64,000 nt of DNA from Candidatus Methylomicrobium oryzae (GCF_016745425.1 NZ_JAERVK010000006.1:1-64000); one strand, 5' to 3'; counted from the stretch's first letter, positions 22,081 to 31,016 are shown. The notes: generated from the letters alone by a model not told the origin. Numbers and translations are program-made.

Positions 22081-24390
22081 ATGACTAAGTACACACATAA
22101 AATCAAAGCGCAGCGCGGCGTTGGTTTAATCGAGGTTTTGATTGCCGCCGTCACAGTTGCCGTCGGGTTGATGGCATTGGGAACTTTGCAGGGTGGATTG
22201 ATGCGTAGCAGCGGGGAAAGCAAAGCCCGTTCGGAAGCCGTCAAGCTTGCAGAAGCCACACTGGAAACATTTCGCAACAATATCAGTAAATCGGCTTTTG
22301 ACACTGATCTTGCAATCGGTGAACCGGCTGGTTCGGATTCTATCGATGGAACGAACGCCACCTTTGCCAGAAGCTGGATCATTACGAACGCCTCCAGCCC
22401 TGACCGAAAAAATATCAGTGTACAAGTAACCTGGGGTGAGGCCGGTGCTGACGAGACAGTCAATATGACCAGTCAAGTGGTTTGGGCCGATCCTGGAAAA
22501 GCCGTCGATTTTGCGACCGATGGCAACGGCCTTTCCGCCAAAGCCCCCAGTCCTAATAATAACTCCTCGGCCACCCCTGGCCAGCAATTCGACCTTGAAA
22601 AAATCGAAGGAGAAACGACCTTAAACGACGGCAGCGGGCTGATTCAATATAAAGACAACAGCGGCCATATTTACCTATTGGATGATACCGGCAAGGCCCT
22701 GATCCAGTTCAACGGGGGAGTCATCCACACCATCAAAGGCCAGGTCTGGCAAGGCACGGCTGGAAAAGGAAAAAACGCCACGGTATCAATACAACCGCTT
22801 ACCGATTTTCCTGTGACTTTCTCTGACTTGGCCTATTGCGTATTTCCTGTTACGCAAGGCCAATCCGACTATATCTGTTATTTTGGCGGCGACTGCACCA
22901 ATCAAGGAAGCGGCTGTGTCGCCCAAGATGATTCCGTTTCCTATGAAGCGGTTTCAGGCGGATGGTATGGTAAAGTGGGCTTAATTGAAACCAGTAAAGG
23001 CGCTTTACATAACAAGAAAGTCTGTTTCGCCGAAGATATTGCCGGGACGGGCATAGAAACGGCCACCACAACCGCCCGCTTCTACTCTACCCAGCGGCTG
23101 AATGCAAGTAATAATGTGGTGGGATCGGAAGGCATCAACCAATCCTTTGCCTGTCAGGATTTTTTGGTTGTGGATCAAAACGGAAACAGCAACGACTGCA
23201 ATCTGTTTCAAAATTACAGCGGTTTGAGCGTACCCAGCTCCTCCGTTAAGCGGGTTTTAGGCCCCAATGACAGCAACATGTCGCTCGCCGAAAATGTATC
23301 TAGCTGCGGTTCGATTATAACCTATACGATTAACGGCACCATATCCGGCAATGAGGCGAATCTGGTGCAGGTATTCGTCAACGGTAATGGCTGTACGATT
23401 ACTTCCAATAACGGAGCCTATACTTACCAATGCACAATTACGGTCGTGAATACAACCACCTCGGTCACCATTACCGCAACCGATGGCAATGTTACACCCG
23501 ATTCCACTGTCCTGAATGTCTCCACGTCCCAGCCGACTATGGCAGGCCCAACCCTGGTCGCCGATGATGCTAACATTACGCCAACCCAGTATCACATTAC
23601 AGGCACGATATCCGGCAATCAAGCAAATTCAGTAACCCTTACCTTATCAAACGGAAGCTGCAGCACAACTCCGAATGGCAATGACGGTACCTATGGCTAT
23701 GATTGCGTGATTACAACAACGCCAACCACAGTGACTATTAACGCAAGCGGCGGAAATGTCACGCTGGCTACAGGCAGTACCAATACAGTCAGCCTCGCGA
23801 ATGCCGTTTCGGTAGCTGGGCCGAACTTCATTGCGGCAACACCGACATCCACTAACTACACGATTACCGGCGCAGTAACGGGCGCTCAAGCAAACTCCGT
23901 GGTTTTCACTTTGACTAACGGTAGTTGCAGCAATAACAACAATTATACTTATACCTGTACGATCACCTCATCGCCTGGCGACGTAATCATTAATGCAACG
24001 GGCGGCAATGTGCAACCGTCAAGCGCCACCGTAACGCTCGTAGGCGTAACGGCGATAACAGGGCCCAGTTTCAGTACGGACATCCAGGCTTCCTGCTCCG
24101 TTACCGTAATAGGCAATATCGCTCAGGGCGTGGGAGGCAAAGCAGTCACGCATAACGCAGTCAAAGTGACTTCTTCGCCGACTGCAACGTCTCCAAGTAA
24201 TTGTCCGATTACCAATGCTTCCGGCAATTACAGCTACTCGTGTGCTGCGGGAACTGTTGGAAATGCCGGCACGGTGACTATCGGCGGCAGCAAGGTTGTT
24301 GTTAGCGCAGGAAGTACCAATCCGGTAACGGTTTCCTGCACAAACAGCAGTGTATCCATTATCGGCCCATCGCTGTTGACGACAAACTAA
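22081..24390 (+). CDS. pilV: Enlarged PilV-type minor pilin with C-terminal Ig-like repeats
   Basis: The first 150 residues are a PilV-type minor pilin: KAQRG|VGLIEVLIAAVTVAVGLMALGTLQ (Glu at +5), followed by SSGESKARSEAVKLAEATLETFRN. Typical PilV stops near 150-200 residues, but this protein has 769. Residues about 185-405 form a Cys-rich region of unknown fold. Residues about 407-769 contain four similar modules of 80-95 residues, each with a YTITGTISGNQANSV-like strand pair, a Cys in NGSCS, a second Cys in YTYTC or YGYDC, and a GPxF/GPxL linker. These resemble Ig-like adhesin modules with one disulfide each. I start at 22081, giving a normal prepilin leader. It ends at a terminator; PilY1 is absent. 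Confidence 0.85.
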   Translation: MTKYTHKIKAQRGVGLIEVLIAAVTVAVGLMALGTLQGGLMRSSGESKARSEAVKLAEATLETFRNNISKSAFDTDLAIGEPAGSDSIDGTNATFARSWIITNASSPDRKNISVQVTWGEAGADETVNMTSQVVWADPGKAVDFATDGNGLSAKAPSPNNNSSATPGQQFDLEKIEGETTLNDGSGLIQYKDNSGHIYLLDDTGKALIQFNGGVIHTIKGQVWQGTAGKGKNATVSIQPLTDFPVTFSDLAYCVFPVTQGQSDYICYFGGDCTNQGSGCVAQDDSVSYEAVSGGWYGKVGLIETSKGALHNKKVCFAEDIAGTGIETATTTARFYSTQRLNASNNVVGSEGINQSFACQDFLVVDQNGNSNDCNLFQNYSGLSVPSSSVKRVLGPNDSNMSLAENVSSCGSIITYTINGTISGNEANLVQVFVNGNGCTITSNNGAYTYQCTITVVNTTTSVTITATDGNVTPDSTVLNVSTSQPTMAGPTLVADDANITPTQYHITGTISGNQANSVTLTLSNGSCSTTPNGNDGTYGYDCVITTTPTTVTINASGGNVTLATGSTNTVSLANAVSVAGPNFIAATPTSTNYTITGAVTGAQANSVVFTLTNGSCSNNNNYTYTCTITSSPGDVIINATGGNVQPSSATVTLVGVTAITGPSFSTDIQASCSVTVIGNIAQGVGGKAVTHNAVKVTSSPTATSPSNCPITNASGNYSYSCAAGTVGNAGTVTIGGSKVVVSAGSTNPVTVSCTNSSVSIIGPSLLTTN

Positions 24391-24397
24391 GCCAATA

Positions 24398-24426
24398 GGA
24401 AGGCTTGCCTAATCGGCAAACCTTCC
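24398..24426 (+). terminator. Intrinsic terminator after pilV
   Basis: GGAAGG at 24398-24403 and TTGCC pair with GGCAA and CCTTCC ending at 24426, with small mismatches, around a TAAT loop. TTTA follows. It separates the four minor-pilin genes from pilE, suggesting separate expression levels. Confidence 0.7.
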
Positions 24427-24508
24427 TTTACCGTCGCGGCTGATTTCCCGGATCAATCGAAATCAGGCTGTTACAATAACCAATTAGCCAAATTCTATAG
24501 GTAATTCT

Positions 24509-24922
24509 ATGTGCTTTCTTAAGCAGTCTTCAGGATTCACTCTAATTGAGTTGATGACAGCTGTTGCGGTAATCGGCATTCTGTCCGCAATAGCCTATCC
24601 TTCATATACCGAATATGCGAAACGCGCCAAACGCGCAGATGGCAAGGCTGGCTTGTTAAGCCTGCAACTGACGCAGGAAAAATATCGGGCGAACCATACC
24701 TCCTATGCCGCCGCTCTCTCCGACCTAGGTATAACGGACAGTGATTCTCCCGATAAACATTACACTCTAGCGGTAACTGCCGCAGATTCAACAGCAACCA
24801 CTTACACGGTTACCGCAACGCCTAAATTTACCGATGCCAACTGCGGCACGCTCGGCATCAATCAGGCAGGAGTCAAAACCGTTACTGGCAGCGAATCGGT
24901 TTCCAACTGCTGGGGTAAATAA
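24509..24922 (+). CDS. pilE: Type IV pilin PilE
   Basis: This 137-residue pilin has a short leader and the site SSG|FTLIELMTAVAVIGILSAIAYPSYTEY with Glu at +5. The globular part fits the PilE group: RADGKAGLLSLQLTQEKYRANHTSYA and a C-terminal disulfide loop between DANCGTLGINQAG and SVSNCWGK. PilE proteins of this set are usually minor pilins in pseudomonad-like systems. It lies 118 bases after the pilV stop, beyond a terminator, and has its own possible RBS (AGGTAAT). Confidence 0.92.
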   Translation: MCFLKQSSGFTLIELMTAVAVIGILSAIAYPSYTEYAKRAKRADGKAGLLSLQLTQEKYRANHTSYAAALSDLGITDSDSPDKHYTLAVTAADSTATTYTVTATPKFTDANCGTLGINQAGVKTVTGSESVSNCWGK

Positions 24923-25330
24923 CAATCATATAATAACGTTCTTCCGAATCATGCGGATGAAACGGCTTGCCTCATCCGGTTTGTATGGGGATCAGATAGG
25001 CATAAAATTTTTATTCCGCTTTTTGAGCGTTTCTCCATTCGAAATTAAGAAACTCGCTATCTGCAGCGGATTTAATAATCCGCTGCAATTTTTACACTAT
25101 CACAAAAAGCGGCCTCTCCGAAAAAATGACTATTTATCATCATTCCCACGCTCCACGTACCCAAAGGGCATAAATATGGGAATACCGCCTGAGCTGCGCC
25201 GGCAGCTCGAAACGCCTGGCTTTTCAGCCGGTTCCCAAGCTGGGCGTTCATCGTTATACACCCGTCCTGTAAAACTCCGTATTCAGGCTTGGGAACCATG
25301 CAGAATCAAGCTTCAGCTATTACAAAGCGC
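24923..25330. other. Intergenic region between pilE and ettA
   Basis: This 408-bp stretch between convergent genes holds no credible gene. It contains an imperfect ATTCCCACGCTCC...GGGAATACCGCC palindrome at about 25141-25190, a sequence type seen often in intergenic repeats of gammaproteobacteria, and a Cys-poor, start-less frame only. Confidence 0.45.
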
Positions 25331-26998
25331 TCACTGGCTCAACTTCTTGTATTTGATCCGGTGCGGATTGTCCGCGTCGCTGCCCAAGCGGCGGTGCCGG
25401 TCGGCTTCGTAGTCCTGATAGTTGCCTTCGAACCAGACCACCTGGCTGTCACCTTCGAACGCCAGAATATGCGTCGCGATCCGGTCCAGAAACCAGCGGT
25501 CGTGCGAGATGACCACCGCACAGCCGGGGAAAGCCAGTAAAGCTTCTTCGAGCGCACGCAGCGTTTCGACGTCCAAATCGTTGGTCGGCTCGTCCAGCAG
25601 CAACACGTTGCCGCCGCTTTTCAACAGTTTAGCCAAGTGAACCCGGTTGCGCTCGCCGCCGGACAAGTCCCCTATCCGTTTCTGCTGATCCGCGCCTTTA
25701 AAATTGAAACGCCCCACATACGCGCGCGACGGCGTTTCGTATTTGCCGACGGTGATAACGTCGAGCCCGTCCGAGATTTCTTCGAAGACCGTATTGTTCG
25801 GATTCATGTCGTCGCGCAGCTGATCGACATACGACAACTGCACGGTCTGGCCGATCGTCAAAGTCCCCGAATCCGGCTTTTCCAGCCCCGCCATCATTCT
25901 AAACAAAGTCGTTTTACCGGCCCCGTTCGGGCCGATGATGCCGACAATGCCGCCGGGAGGCAGTTTGAAGCTCAAATCGCTGATCAACAACCGGTCGCCG
26001 AACCCTTTGCCGATATTGTCGGCATGAATCACTACATCGCCGAGACGAGGTCCAGGCGGAATATAGATTTCCTGGGTCTCGTTACGCTTTTGCACCTCAA
26101 CCGACGACAATTCTTCGAAACGCGCAAGGCGGGCCTTGCTTTTCGCATGGCGCCCTTTCGGATTCGAGCGCACCCATTCCAATTCGGCCTTCATGGCTTT
26201 CTGGCGAGAAGTTTCCTGCCTTTCTTCCTGCTCCAGGCGTTTTTCCTTCTGCTCCAGCCAGCTCGAATAATTGCCTTCCCACGGAATGCCCGCGCCGCGG
26301 TCGAGCTCCAGAATCCAGCCGGCGACATTGTCCAGGAAGTAGCGGTCGTGCGTCACCGCCACGACGGTGCCCGGATAATCGTGCAGGAAACGCTCCAGCC
26401 AAGCGACCGATTCGGCGTCCAGGTGGTTGGTCGGCTCGTCCAGCAGCAGCATATCCGGATTCGAAAGCAGCAATCGGCAAAGCGCAACCCGGCGTTTTTC
26501 ACCGCCCGACAATTTCGTCACATCGGCATCCCAATCCGGCAAGCGCAACGCATCCGCGGCGATTTCGAGCTTTCTCTCCAGTTCCCACGCGCCGGCCGCC
26601 TCGATTTTTTCCTGCAGCTCGGCCTGTTCGGCCAGCAAGGCATCGAAATCCGCATCCGGATCCGCAAACGCATTGTTCACTTCATTGAAGCGGTCCAGAA
26701 CGGCTTTGATGTCCGCGACCGCTTCTTCGACGTTGCCCCGCACACTCTTGTTCGGGTCCAGTTGCGGTTCCTGCGGAAGATAACCGATATAAATGCCCTT
26801 TTGGGGAACCGCTTCGCCTTCGATTTCCTTGTCGATGCCGGCCATGATTTTTAACAACGTCGATTTACCGGAACCGTTCAAACCCAAAACGCCGATCTTC
26901 GCGCCGGGAAAGAATGATAGCGAGATGTCCTTCAGGATATATTTCTTGGGCGGAACGATTTTTCCGACCCGATTCATTGAATAGATGTATTGCGCCAT
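25331..26998 (-). CDS. ettA: Energy-dependent translational throttle protein EttA (ABC-F)
   Basis: EttA is an ABC-F ATPase that binds the ribosomal E site and gates the first translocation steps according to the ATP/ADP ratio. The 555-residue protein starts [19 protein letters not shown], very close to the E. coli protein. It has two ABC domains with Walker A motifs GLNGSGKST and GPNGAGKTT, signatures LSGGEKRR and LSGGERNR, and Walker [14 protein letters not shown] and [13 protein letters not shown]. The arm and linker between the domains are present. I chose the ATG at 26998 from this N-terminal match. Confidence 0.96.
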   Translation of the reverse strand: MAQYIYSMNRVGKIVPPKKYILKDISLSFFPGAKIGVLGLNGSGKSTLLKIMAGIDKEIEGEAVPQKGIYIGYLPQEPQLDPNKSVRGNVEEAVADIKAVLDRFNEVNNAFADPDADFDALLAEQAELQEKIEAAGAWELERKLEIAADALRLPDWDADVTKLSGGEKRRVALCRLLLSNPDMLLLDEPTNHLDAESVAWLERFLHDYPGTVVAVTHDRYFLDNVAGWILELDRGAGIPWEGNYSSWLEQKEKRLEQEERQETSRQKAMKAELEWVRSNPKGRHAKSKARLARFEELSSVEVQKRNETQEIYIPPGPRLGDVVIHADNIGKGFGDRLLISDLSFKLPPGGIVGIIGPNGAGKTTLFRMMAGLEKPDSGTLTIGQTVQLSYVDQLRDDMNPNNTVFEEISDGLDVITVGKYETPSRAYVGRFNFKGADQQKRIGDLSGGERNRVHLAKLLKSGGNVLLLDEPTNDLDVETLRALEEALLAFPGCAVVISHDRWFLDRIATHILAFEGDSQVVWFEGNYQDYEADRHRRLGSDADNPHRIKYKKLSQ

Positions 26999-27329
26999 TT
27001 TGTTATTAAAGTGCAAGTGAGGAAAAGGGGTTCGATGAGGGCGAATTATCCCATGTTTCTTGCAGAGAGGTAACCCGGCAGCCCGCTAAAGCATTGCCTA
27101 TCTCCCAAATACATACTATTGGGATACTTTCGTTTTTTCAAGGTCTTAAGAAAAAACGTAAAAAAGTAAACCGAAAAAAGTGCGGGGAAGATTGTATGCA
27201 AAAAACCCGCCACAATGAAAAGATGTCCGATTAGATTTTCAATTATTAAAAATTGATGTTATAATTTTCGCTTATGAGTTGGATGCTGTGAAGAACAGTG
27301 AGTTTTCAATGTGATTAGGGAGAGAGGCT
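26999..27329. other. Divergent promoter region of ettA and csrA
   Basis: This 331-bp AT-rich gap separates ettA (minus) from csrA (plus). It contains the csrA promoter candidate at 27237 and a GCGGG/CCCGC hairpin at about 27182-27209. No gene is visible. Confidence 0.5.
27237..27265 (+). promoter_or_regulatory. Sigma-70-type promoter candidate for csrA
   Basis: TTTCAA at 27237-27242 and a perfect TATAAT at 27260-27265 are separated by exactly 17 bases. The site lies 64 bases before the csrA start, in an AT-rich stretch. Confidence 0.6.
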
Positions 27330-27527
27330 ATGCTTATCTTGACTCGTCGGGTAGGTGAGACATTAATGATAGGTGATGACGTAACCGTCACAGTGCTTGG
27401 AGTCAAAGGCAATCAAGTACGCATCGGAGTTAATGCGCCGAAAGAAGTCTCTGTTCACAGGGAAGAAATCTACGAACGCATCAAAAAAGAGCAAGCTGAA
27501 TCTACTGATACAGACAGCTCAAATTAA
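27330..27527 (+). CDS. csrA: Carbon storage regulator CsrA
   Basis: CsrA is a small homodimeric RNA-binding protein that binds GGA motifs in mRNA leaders and changes translation or stability. The 65-residue sequence is complete: [36 protein letters not shown] and [14 protein letters not shown], including the RNA-contact residues Leu4, Arg6 and Arg44. AGAGAGG precedes the ATG. It lies directly upstream of tRNA-Ser, a frequent gammaproteobacterial arrangement. Confidence 0.97.
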   Translation: MLILTRRVGETLMIGDDVTVTVLGVKGNQVRIGVNAPKEVSVHREEIYERIKKEQAESTDTDSSN

Positions 27528-27536
27528 AACTGATCT

Positions 27537-27629
27537 GGAGGGATGGCCGAGAGGCTGAAGGCGCTCCCCTGCTAAGGGAGTATGGGCCTATAAAGCCCAT
27601 CGAGGGTTCGAATCCCTCTCTCTCCGCCA
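27537..27629 (+). tRNA. tRNA-Ser (GCT)
   Basis: This class II tRNA has a long variable arm. Acceptor GGAGGGA pairs with TCTCTCC, discriminator G precedes an encoded CCA (27627-27629), the T loop is GGTTCGAATCC and the anticodon loop CTGCTAA gives GCT. It lies just after csrA. Confidence 0.96.
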
Positions 27630-27714
27630 CGTTTTAAACTACTCATAAAAAAATAAATTAAAAGGGATTGTTGACAAAGAGATAAAAACCAGGGATAATA
27701 AGCGGATCAATTAG

Positions 27715-27791
27715 GCGCCCGTAGCTCAGCTGGATAGAGTACTCGGCTACGAACCGAGCGGTCGGGAGTTCGAATCTCTCCGGGCGCGCCA
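27715..27791 (+). tRNA. tRNA-Arg (ACG)
   Basis: Acceptor GCGCCCG pairs with CGGGCGC, the CCA is encoded at 27789-27791, and the anticodon stem CTCGG/CCGAG encloses CTACGAA, giving ACG. Arm lengths are all normal (77 nt). Confidence 0.96.
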
Positions 27792-27815
27792 ATTAGCAAT
27801 TTTATCGACATTCAT

Positions 27816-27891
27816 TCCCCTGTAGCTCAGTCGGTAGAGCAGGTGACTGTTAATCACCGGGTCGGCGGTTCGAGCCCGTCCGGGGGAGCCA
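27816..27891 (+). tRNA. tRNA-Asn (GTT), integration target of the island
   Basis: Acceptor TCCCCTG pairs with CGGGGGA, CCA is encoded at 27889-27891, and the anticodon loop CTGTTAA gives GTT. The gene is intact. Its 3' half from 27844 is supplied by the 58-bp repeat that recurs at 39797, so the integrated element restored the tRNA. Confidence 0.96.
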
Positions 27892-27901
27892 AATAAATCA
27901 A
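27844..27901 (+). repeat. attL: 58-bp direct repeat in tRNA-Asn
   Basis: This is identical to 39797-39854. It begins at TGACTGTTAATCACC in the anticodon arm, runs through the tRNA 3' end and ends with AAATAAATCAA. The bases outside (G before, G after) differ from those at attR (T before, A after). Confidence 0.93.
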
Positions 27902-27932
27902 GGGCTTAGGCTAAAACCTAAGCCCTTTTTTT
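27902..27932 (+). terminator. Intrinsic terminator after tRNA-Asn
   Basis: GGGCTTAGG at 27902-27910 pairs perfectly with CCTAAGCCC at 27917-27925 around CTAAAA and is followed by a run of seven to eight T. It would end the tRNA transcript at the left edge of the island. Confidence 0.9.
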
Positions 27933-28068
27933 ATGCTTGAGGGACAATAGCGGGACAATTTAAGATAAAAACTCTCAACAAATCCCAACAAATTAAGGAT
28001 AGTTCAGTTCTAGACAAACCGTTTTATACTGCACGCGCCTGCTCAATTTATCATTTAAGCTCTAAACG

Positions 28069-28457
28069 ATGAATGCAGCGCAATTGAAATGCCTTTTAGT
28101 TTTCTCTCTCTTTGCCCTCATCGGTTTTTGGGCCTGTCTCCCCTGGTTGCTTGATAGGCATGTACATTATCATGGTGCGACCGCCGGTTCTTCAACTTGG
28201 CCTGTGATTTATATGACAACCAGCCTCATTTTCAAGAAAGACTTGGTGAAAAGCAAACCAGACTTTAGTGTTTTCTGAGTTTGCTCGGTTTGTTCATTAT
28301 TGATATTGCGCCATTCCCGACGACGCCCATCATGGCCGTCCTGATCATTTTTCAGTCGCCCAGTATGGTTTATTCGAACGATTGCGAACGTGTATGGGAA
28401 AGACATAAAATCATGACTGAGCGTTCTTTCTCAATGCCGCTGTCTAAAATTATATAA
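28069..28457 (+). pseudogene. Frameshifted membrane protein
   Basis: The first frame encodes 69 residues (MNAAQLKCLLVFSLFALIGFWACLPWLL...) with an N-terminal TM helix and stops at 28276. A second frame, entered near the TTTT at 28271-28274, continues FLSLLGLFIIDIAPFPTTP, MAVLIIFQSPSMVY and a charged tail to a stop at 28457. Together they would make a protein of about 128 residues with two or three TM helices. A one-base loss, a sequencing error or programmed -1 slippage could each explain this. I recognise no family. Confidence 0.45.
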
Positions 28458-28889
28458 ATTGGCCAGCTTTCCTAATACAACCTACTACAAAGCGGGCACT
28501 AGTGACCGACTTTGGACATGGGCAATATCGGCCCAGGAGTAGGCATTCACTATAGAGAGATATAGTTGGACTGAATGGCTGTTTGTCTCCTGATTGTGTT
28601 GAAAAAGTCCACTAGCTGCTTCGACCCTAACCGGTCTATTGATATTGTTTTTTTAATGGCGTTTCAGGGCAATATTTCGGCCACTCAAAATTTGGCTTTG
28701 GAATTATCCCGATCTTTTTCATGCATAAAATGTAGGTTATTCCGTTCGGAAAATTTAGTACTCAAGCTCATTCTTGATAGTAAAGTGGAAAAGGACGTAT
28801 GTTAGCCCGTCCTGGATAATAACTTGTTAGGCATTACAAAATTTTAGTATCCTTTCAAGTGAAAACATAGAAGACTGTGGAGAGATAGT
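28458..28889. other. Intergenic region with a possible insertion-sequence end
   Basis: This 432-bp stretch has no convincing gene. At about 28596, GTGTTGAAAAAGTCCACTAG resembles the terminal repeat of several transposon families, and the frame that follows (28575-28805) looks like untranslated IS edge sequence. GGAGAG at 28879-28884 is the ribosome binding site of the next gene. Confidence 0.35.
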
Positions 28890-29420
28890 ATGCCTGTAGA
28901 TCCGAGAGATCAGCTATGGATCGCTGTATATGAAACTTATTACCAATCATACTACCAAGAAATCCTTTCTGATGCGCTTCTCACTCGCTGGCAACGCTTT
29001 GATGATCTCACAAAACTGATTGTTGCTCTGACTGCCAGTAGTTCAGCAGTCGCTGGCCTTGTTGCCTACTTTTCAACCAACAACAATTTAAATATTACAT
29101 GGCTCTGGCCGGTACTTTCTGGAATAGCCGCGCTATTTGCCATATGCCATAAAGAAATGGCAGTTCAATATAGACTGCGTGATCATAGCGATAATATGAA
29201 AGCATTTTCATCACTGCGTCTTGATCTAGAGACATTCCGCTCACTTATTCAGATTGAACCTGAATTTCCAATTGACGAGTTTAAGAAGACGTTTGAAGAA
29301 TTTCGGAAGCGATACAGTGAGGAATATCGTAGACTTAGAATTGATTCTTTTTTAACAGATGGGTTAAGAGAAACCTGCCAGGCCGAGTTAAATCGACGTA
29401 TAACCACTACAACTACATAG
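28890..29420 (+). CDS. Two-TM SLATT-like membrane protein
   Basis: This 176-residue protein has a short N-terminal helix region (WIAVYETYYQSYYQEIL), two TM segments (about residues 41-62, TKLIVALTASSSAVAGLVAYF, and 70-86, WLWPVLSGIAALFAI) and a charged C-terminal helical half (LRLDLETFRSLIQIEPEF, EFKKTFEEFRKRYSEEY). This layout matches SLATT-type two-TM proteins, which act as membrane effectors in nucleotide-signal defence systems. No cyclase or other sensor is adjacent. GGAGAG gives a good ribosome site. It is followed after 19 bases by a tiny polyproline ORF. The SLATT assignment rests on topology, not a confirmed profile match. Confidence 0.7.
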   Translation: MPVDPRDQLWIAVYETYYQSYYQEILSDALLTRWQRFDDLTKLIVALTASSSAVAGLVAYFSTNNNLNITWLWPVLSGIAALFAICHKEMAVQYRLRDHSDNMKAFSSLRLDLETFRSLIQIEPEFPIDEFKKTFEEFRKRYSEEYRRLRIDSFLTDGLRETCQAELNRRITTTTT

Positions 29421-29439
29421 CCTAATGGAGACTAAGTAA

Positions 29440-29505
29440 ATGGCTTACGATAAAAAGCGCGATGCACCAAAACCCCCGCCGCCGCCTCCACCACGACCAA
29501 AGTAA
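29440..29505 (+). CDS. 21-residue polyproline peptide
   Basis: A tiny ORF encodes a basic stretch (MAYDKKRDAPK) followed by seven consecutive prolines and an RPK end. GGAG at 29427-29430 is nine bases before the ATG, a normal ribosome site, and the ORF lies 19 bases after the SLATT-like gene. A run of seven Pro codons should stall ribosomes unless EF-P is active, so it could be a regulator, a sensor of translation or a binding partner of the membrane protein. It could also be a chance ORF. I know no family for it. Confidence 0.45.
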   Translation: MAYDKKRDAPKPPPPPPPRPK

Positions 29506-29634
29506 TTTTAGGTTTTCTTTTTCTTAGGCTTACAGAATCAGCAGTCAGAATGCTAAACAAGAGACAGCAATATGTTAGTATGTTTGTTGTAATCTATGCT
29601 TGAGAATTTATTATTATTAATTCGGAGTTATTTT

Positions 29635-30069
29635 ATGTTTGATTTTGTATTTGGCGGGAAGAGAAAAATTGAATTAATTAGGGAGTTGTTAGAACAGAGG
29701 ATGAGAGACGTTGGTTTTGACGATATGGAATACAGGTTAAAAGTAAAAGAATTAAGTAATATGCAACTAATTGGTACACCTGAAGGGGATATTGTTACCA
29801 TAATTGGAACTGTAATTAAACTTCAGAAAAAAGGACTTATTATAAAAGATATTATTGAATCAATTGAAGATCATAGAAAGATATTAGGGCAAGATAGAAA
29901 TGAATTATTGAATATATTAAAAATAGCAAGTGGCCCAGCTCATGAAGCAGGTGGGGCAATTCCAATGTATTGTTGGTATAGACTTACTATTGAGAAACCA
30001 CCAGGAATAATGACGGAAGAACAATTTCAAAACGCTTTTATGCAAGCAGCTGAAGAATTAATGAAATGA
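29635..30069 (+). CDS. Hypothetical protein in AT-rich island cargo
   Basis: This 144-residue, mainly helical soluble protein is strongly AT-rich in codon use. The ATG at 29635 is preceded by GGAG at eight bases, better than the upstream start at 29596. It begins MFDFVFGGKRKIELIRELLEQRM, and the C-terminal part contains SGPAHEAGGAIPMYCWYRL. I recognise no family. It is followed by the HEPN-like gene on the same strand, so it may be part of the same cargo unit. Confidence 0.6.
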   Translation: MFDFVFGGKRKIELIRELLEQRMRDVGFDDMEYRLKVKELSNMQLIGTPEGDIVTIIGTVIKLQKKGLIIKDIIESIEDHRKILGQDRNELLNILKIASGPAHEAGGAIPMYCWYRLTIEKPPGIMTEEQFQNAFMQAAEELMK

Positions 30070-30112
30070 TTTATTAATATTGCACGCTGTTTCACACAAA
30101 ATAAAAAAGGCA

Positions 30113-30652
30113 ATGATAACAACGAAAAATTCCGAGTTGAATCAAGATATCGTAAATTTACAAATAAACATTCTTTTGGACTTTACAAAATCACTTGCAT
30201 ATTATCGAACCATTAAACAGGATCGGCAGAGAATTCAGAGAAATAATGATTTTTGGGTATATTCTATGAATACATATTATTACAAAGCAATCACCGATTG
30301 GTGTATTGTTTTTGGTGCTGATAACAACGAGTCTCACTGGAAAAAAATATCTGATTATGATATGTCAACAATTGAGCTAGAAATACGTTCTGCAGCAGGT
30401 CTTACAGGTGATGATTGGGGAAAATATTGGAAAGAAATTGTAGATTTTCGTAACAATTACGCTGCGCATAGAAGTGTAAATCCTAATGACGACAAGGTTC
30501 CTAGCCTCGACAAAGCGTTTGAAATTGCAAAGTCATATTTTGAGTTGCTAAGGAAGTGGTTAAGTATTCCAAATCACGATCTTAACTCTTTAGATGTTTT
30601 ATTTCCTAACTTTGAAATTGAAATTCTGCCTGTATTGCAAAGAGATTTTTAA
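30113..30652 (+). CDS. HEPN-like protein (candidate RNase)
   Basis: This 179-residue helical protein carries RNNYAAH at residues 113-119, an R-X5-H element that fits the HEPN nuclease motif (R-X4-6-H). It is followed by a C-terminal helix region (LDKAFEIAKSYFELLRKWL). HEPN proteins are frequent toxin or abortive-infection RNases. I chose the ATG at 30113; an upstream TTG at 30080 is possible. It lies 43 bases after the unknown gene, in an AT-rich block. Low similarity to named families leaves the call tentative. Confidence 0.55.
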   Translation: MITTKNSELNQDIVNLQINILLDFTKSLAYYRTIKQDRQRIQRNNDFWVYSMNTYYYKAITDWCIVFGADNNESHWKKISDYDMSTIELEIRSAAGLTGDDWGKYWKEIVDFRNNYAAHRSVNPNDDKVPSLDKAFEIAKSYFELLRKWLSIPNHDLNSLDVLFPNFEIEILPVLQRDF

Positions 30653-31016
30653 AGATTCTTACATGTCCACTATATGCGGCATGCGGTAGTACGTTGCAAA
30701 AATTCAACATTCGACATTTCGATACGATCTGTCGAATGTTTTTAGTTACTGTCTTCTCGAATGATAAAATGTTGCCGTTACCCGCCATTATCTAAATTAT
30801 CCTGATAGACAGGTAATGGCCGAAAGCGCCAATTCCATACCTACAGTTGTTTGTCATCTTGAATCCAAACTTTTACAAATCCGGTAAGCCAAATTTGGCT
30901 GCATTTTTAAATCCAGCCGAGGTGTGAAATTTTTTTCCTAGCGCACCCGACCCTGGGAATATCTACCCCTCTTGACTGAAATACTCCGCTTAATTTTCCA
31001 TCATCAGGTTTAAACC
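30653..31016. other. Intergenic region before the IS200-type element
   Basis: This 364-bp stretch has no gene that I can support. ATTCGACATTTCGATACG...CGAATGTTTTTAG at about 30709-30745 forms an imperfect hairpin with a short U-rich tail and could end the cargo transcript. Confidence 0.4.

Noticed and set aside
28575..28805. 76-codon frame with a GTGTTGAAAAAG start region
   Set aside because: The sequence looks like a transposon edge and not a gene; no start signal.
28800..28846. TAACTTGTTAGGC resembling the end of an integron attC site
   Set aside because: No matching GCCTAAC partner, no second site and no integron integrase in the window.
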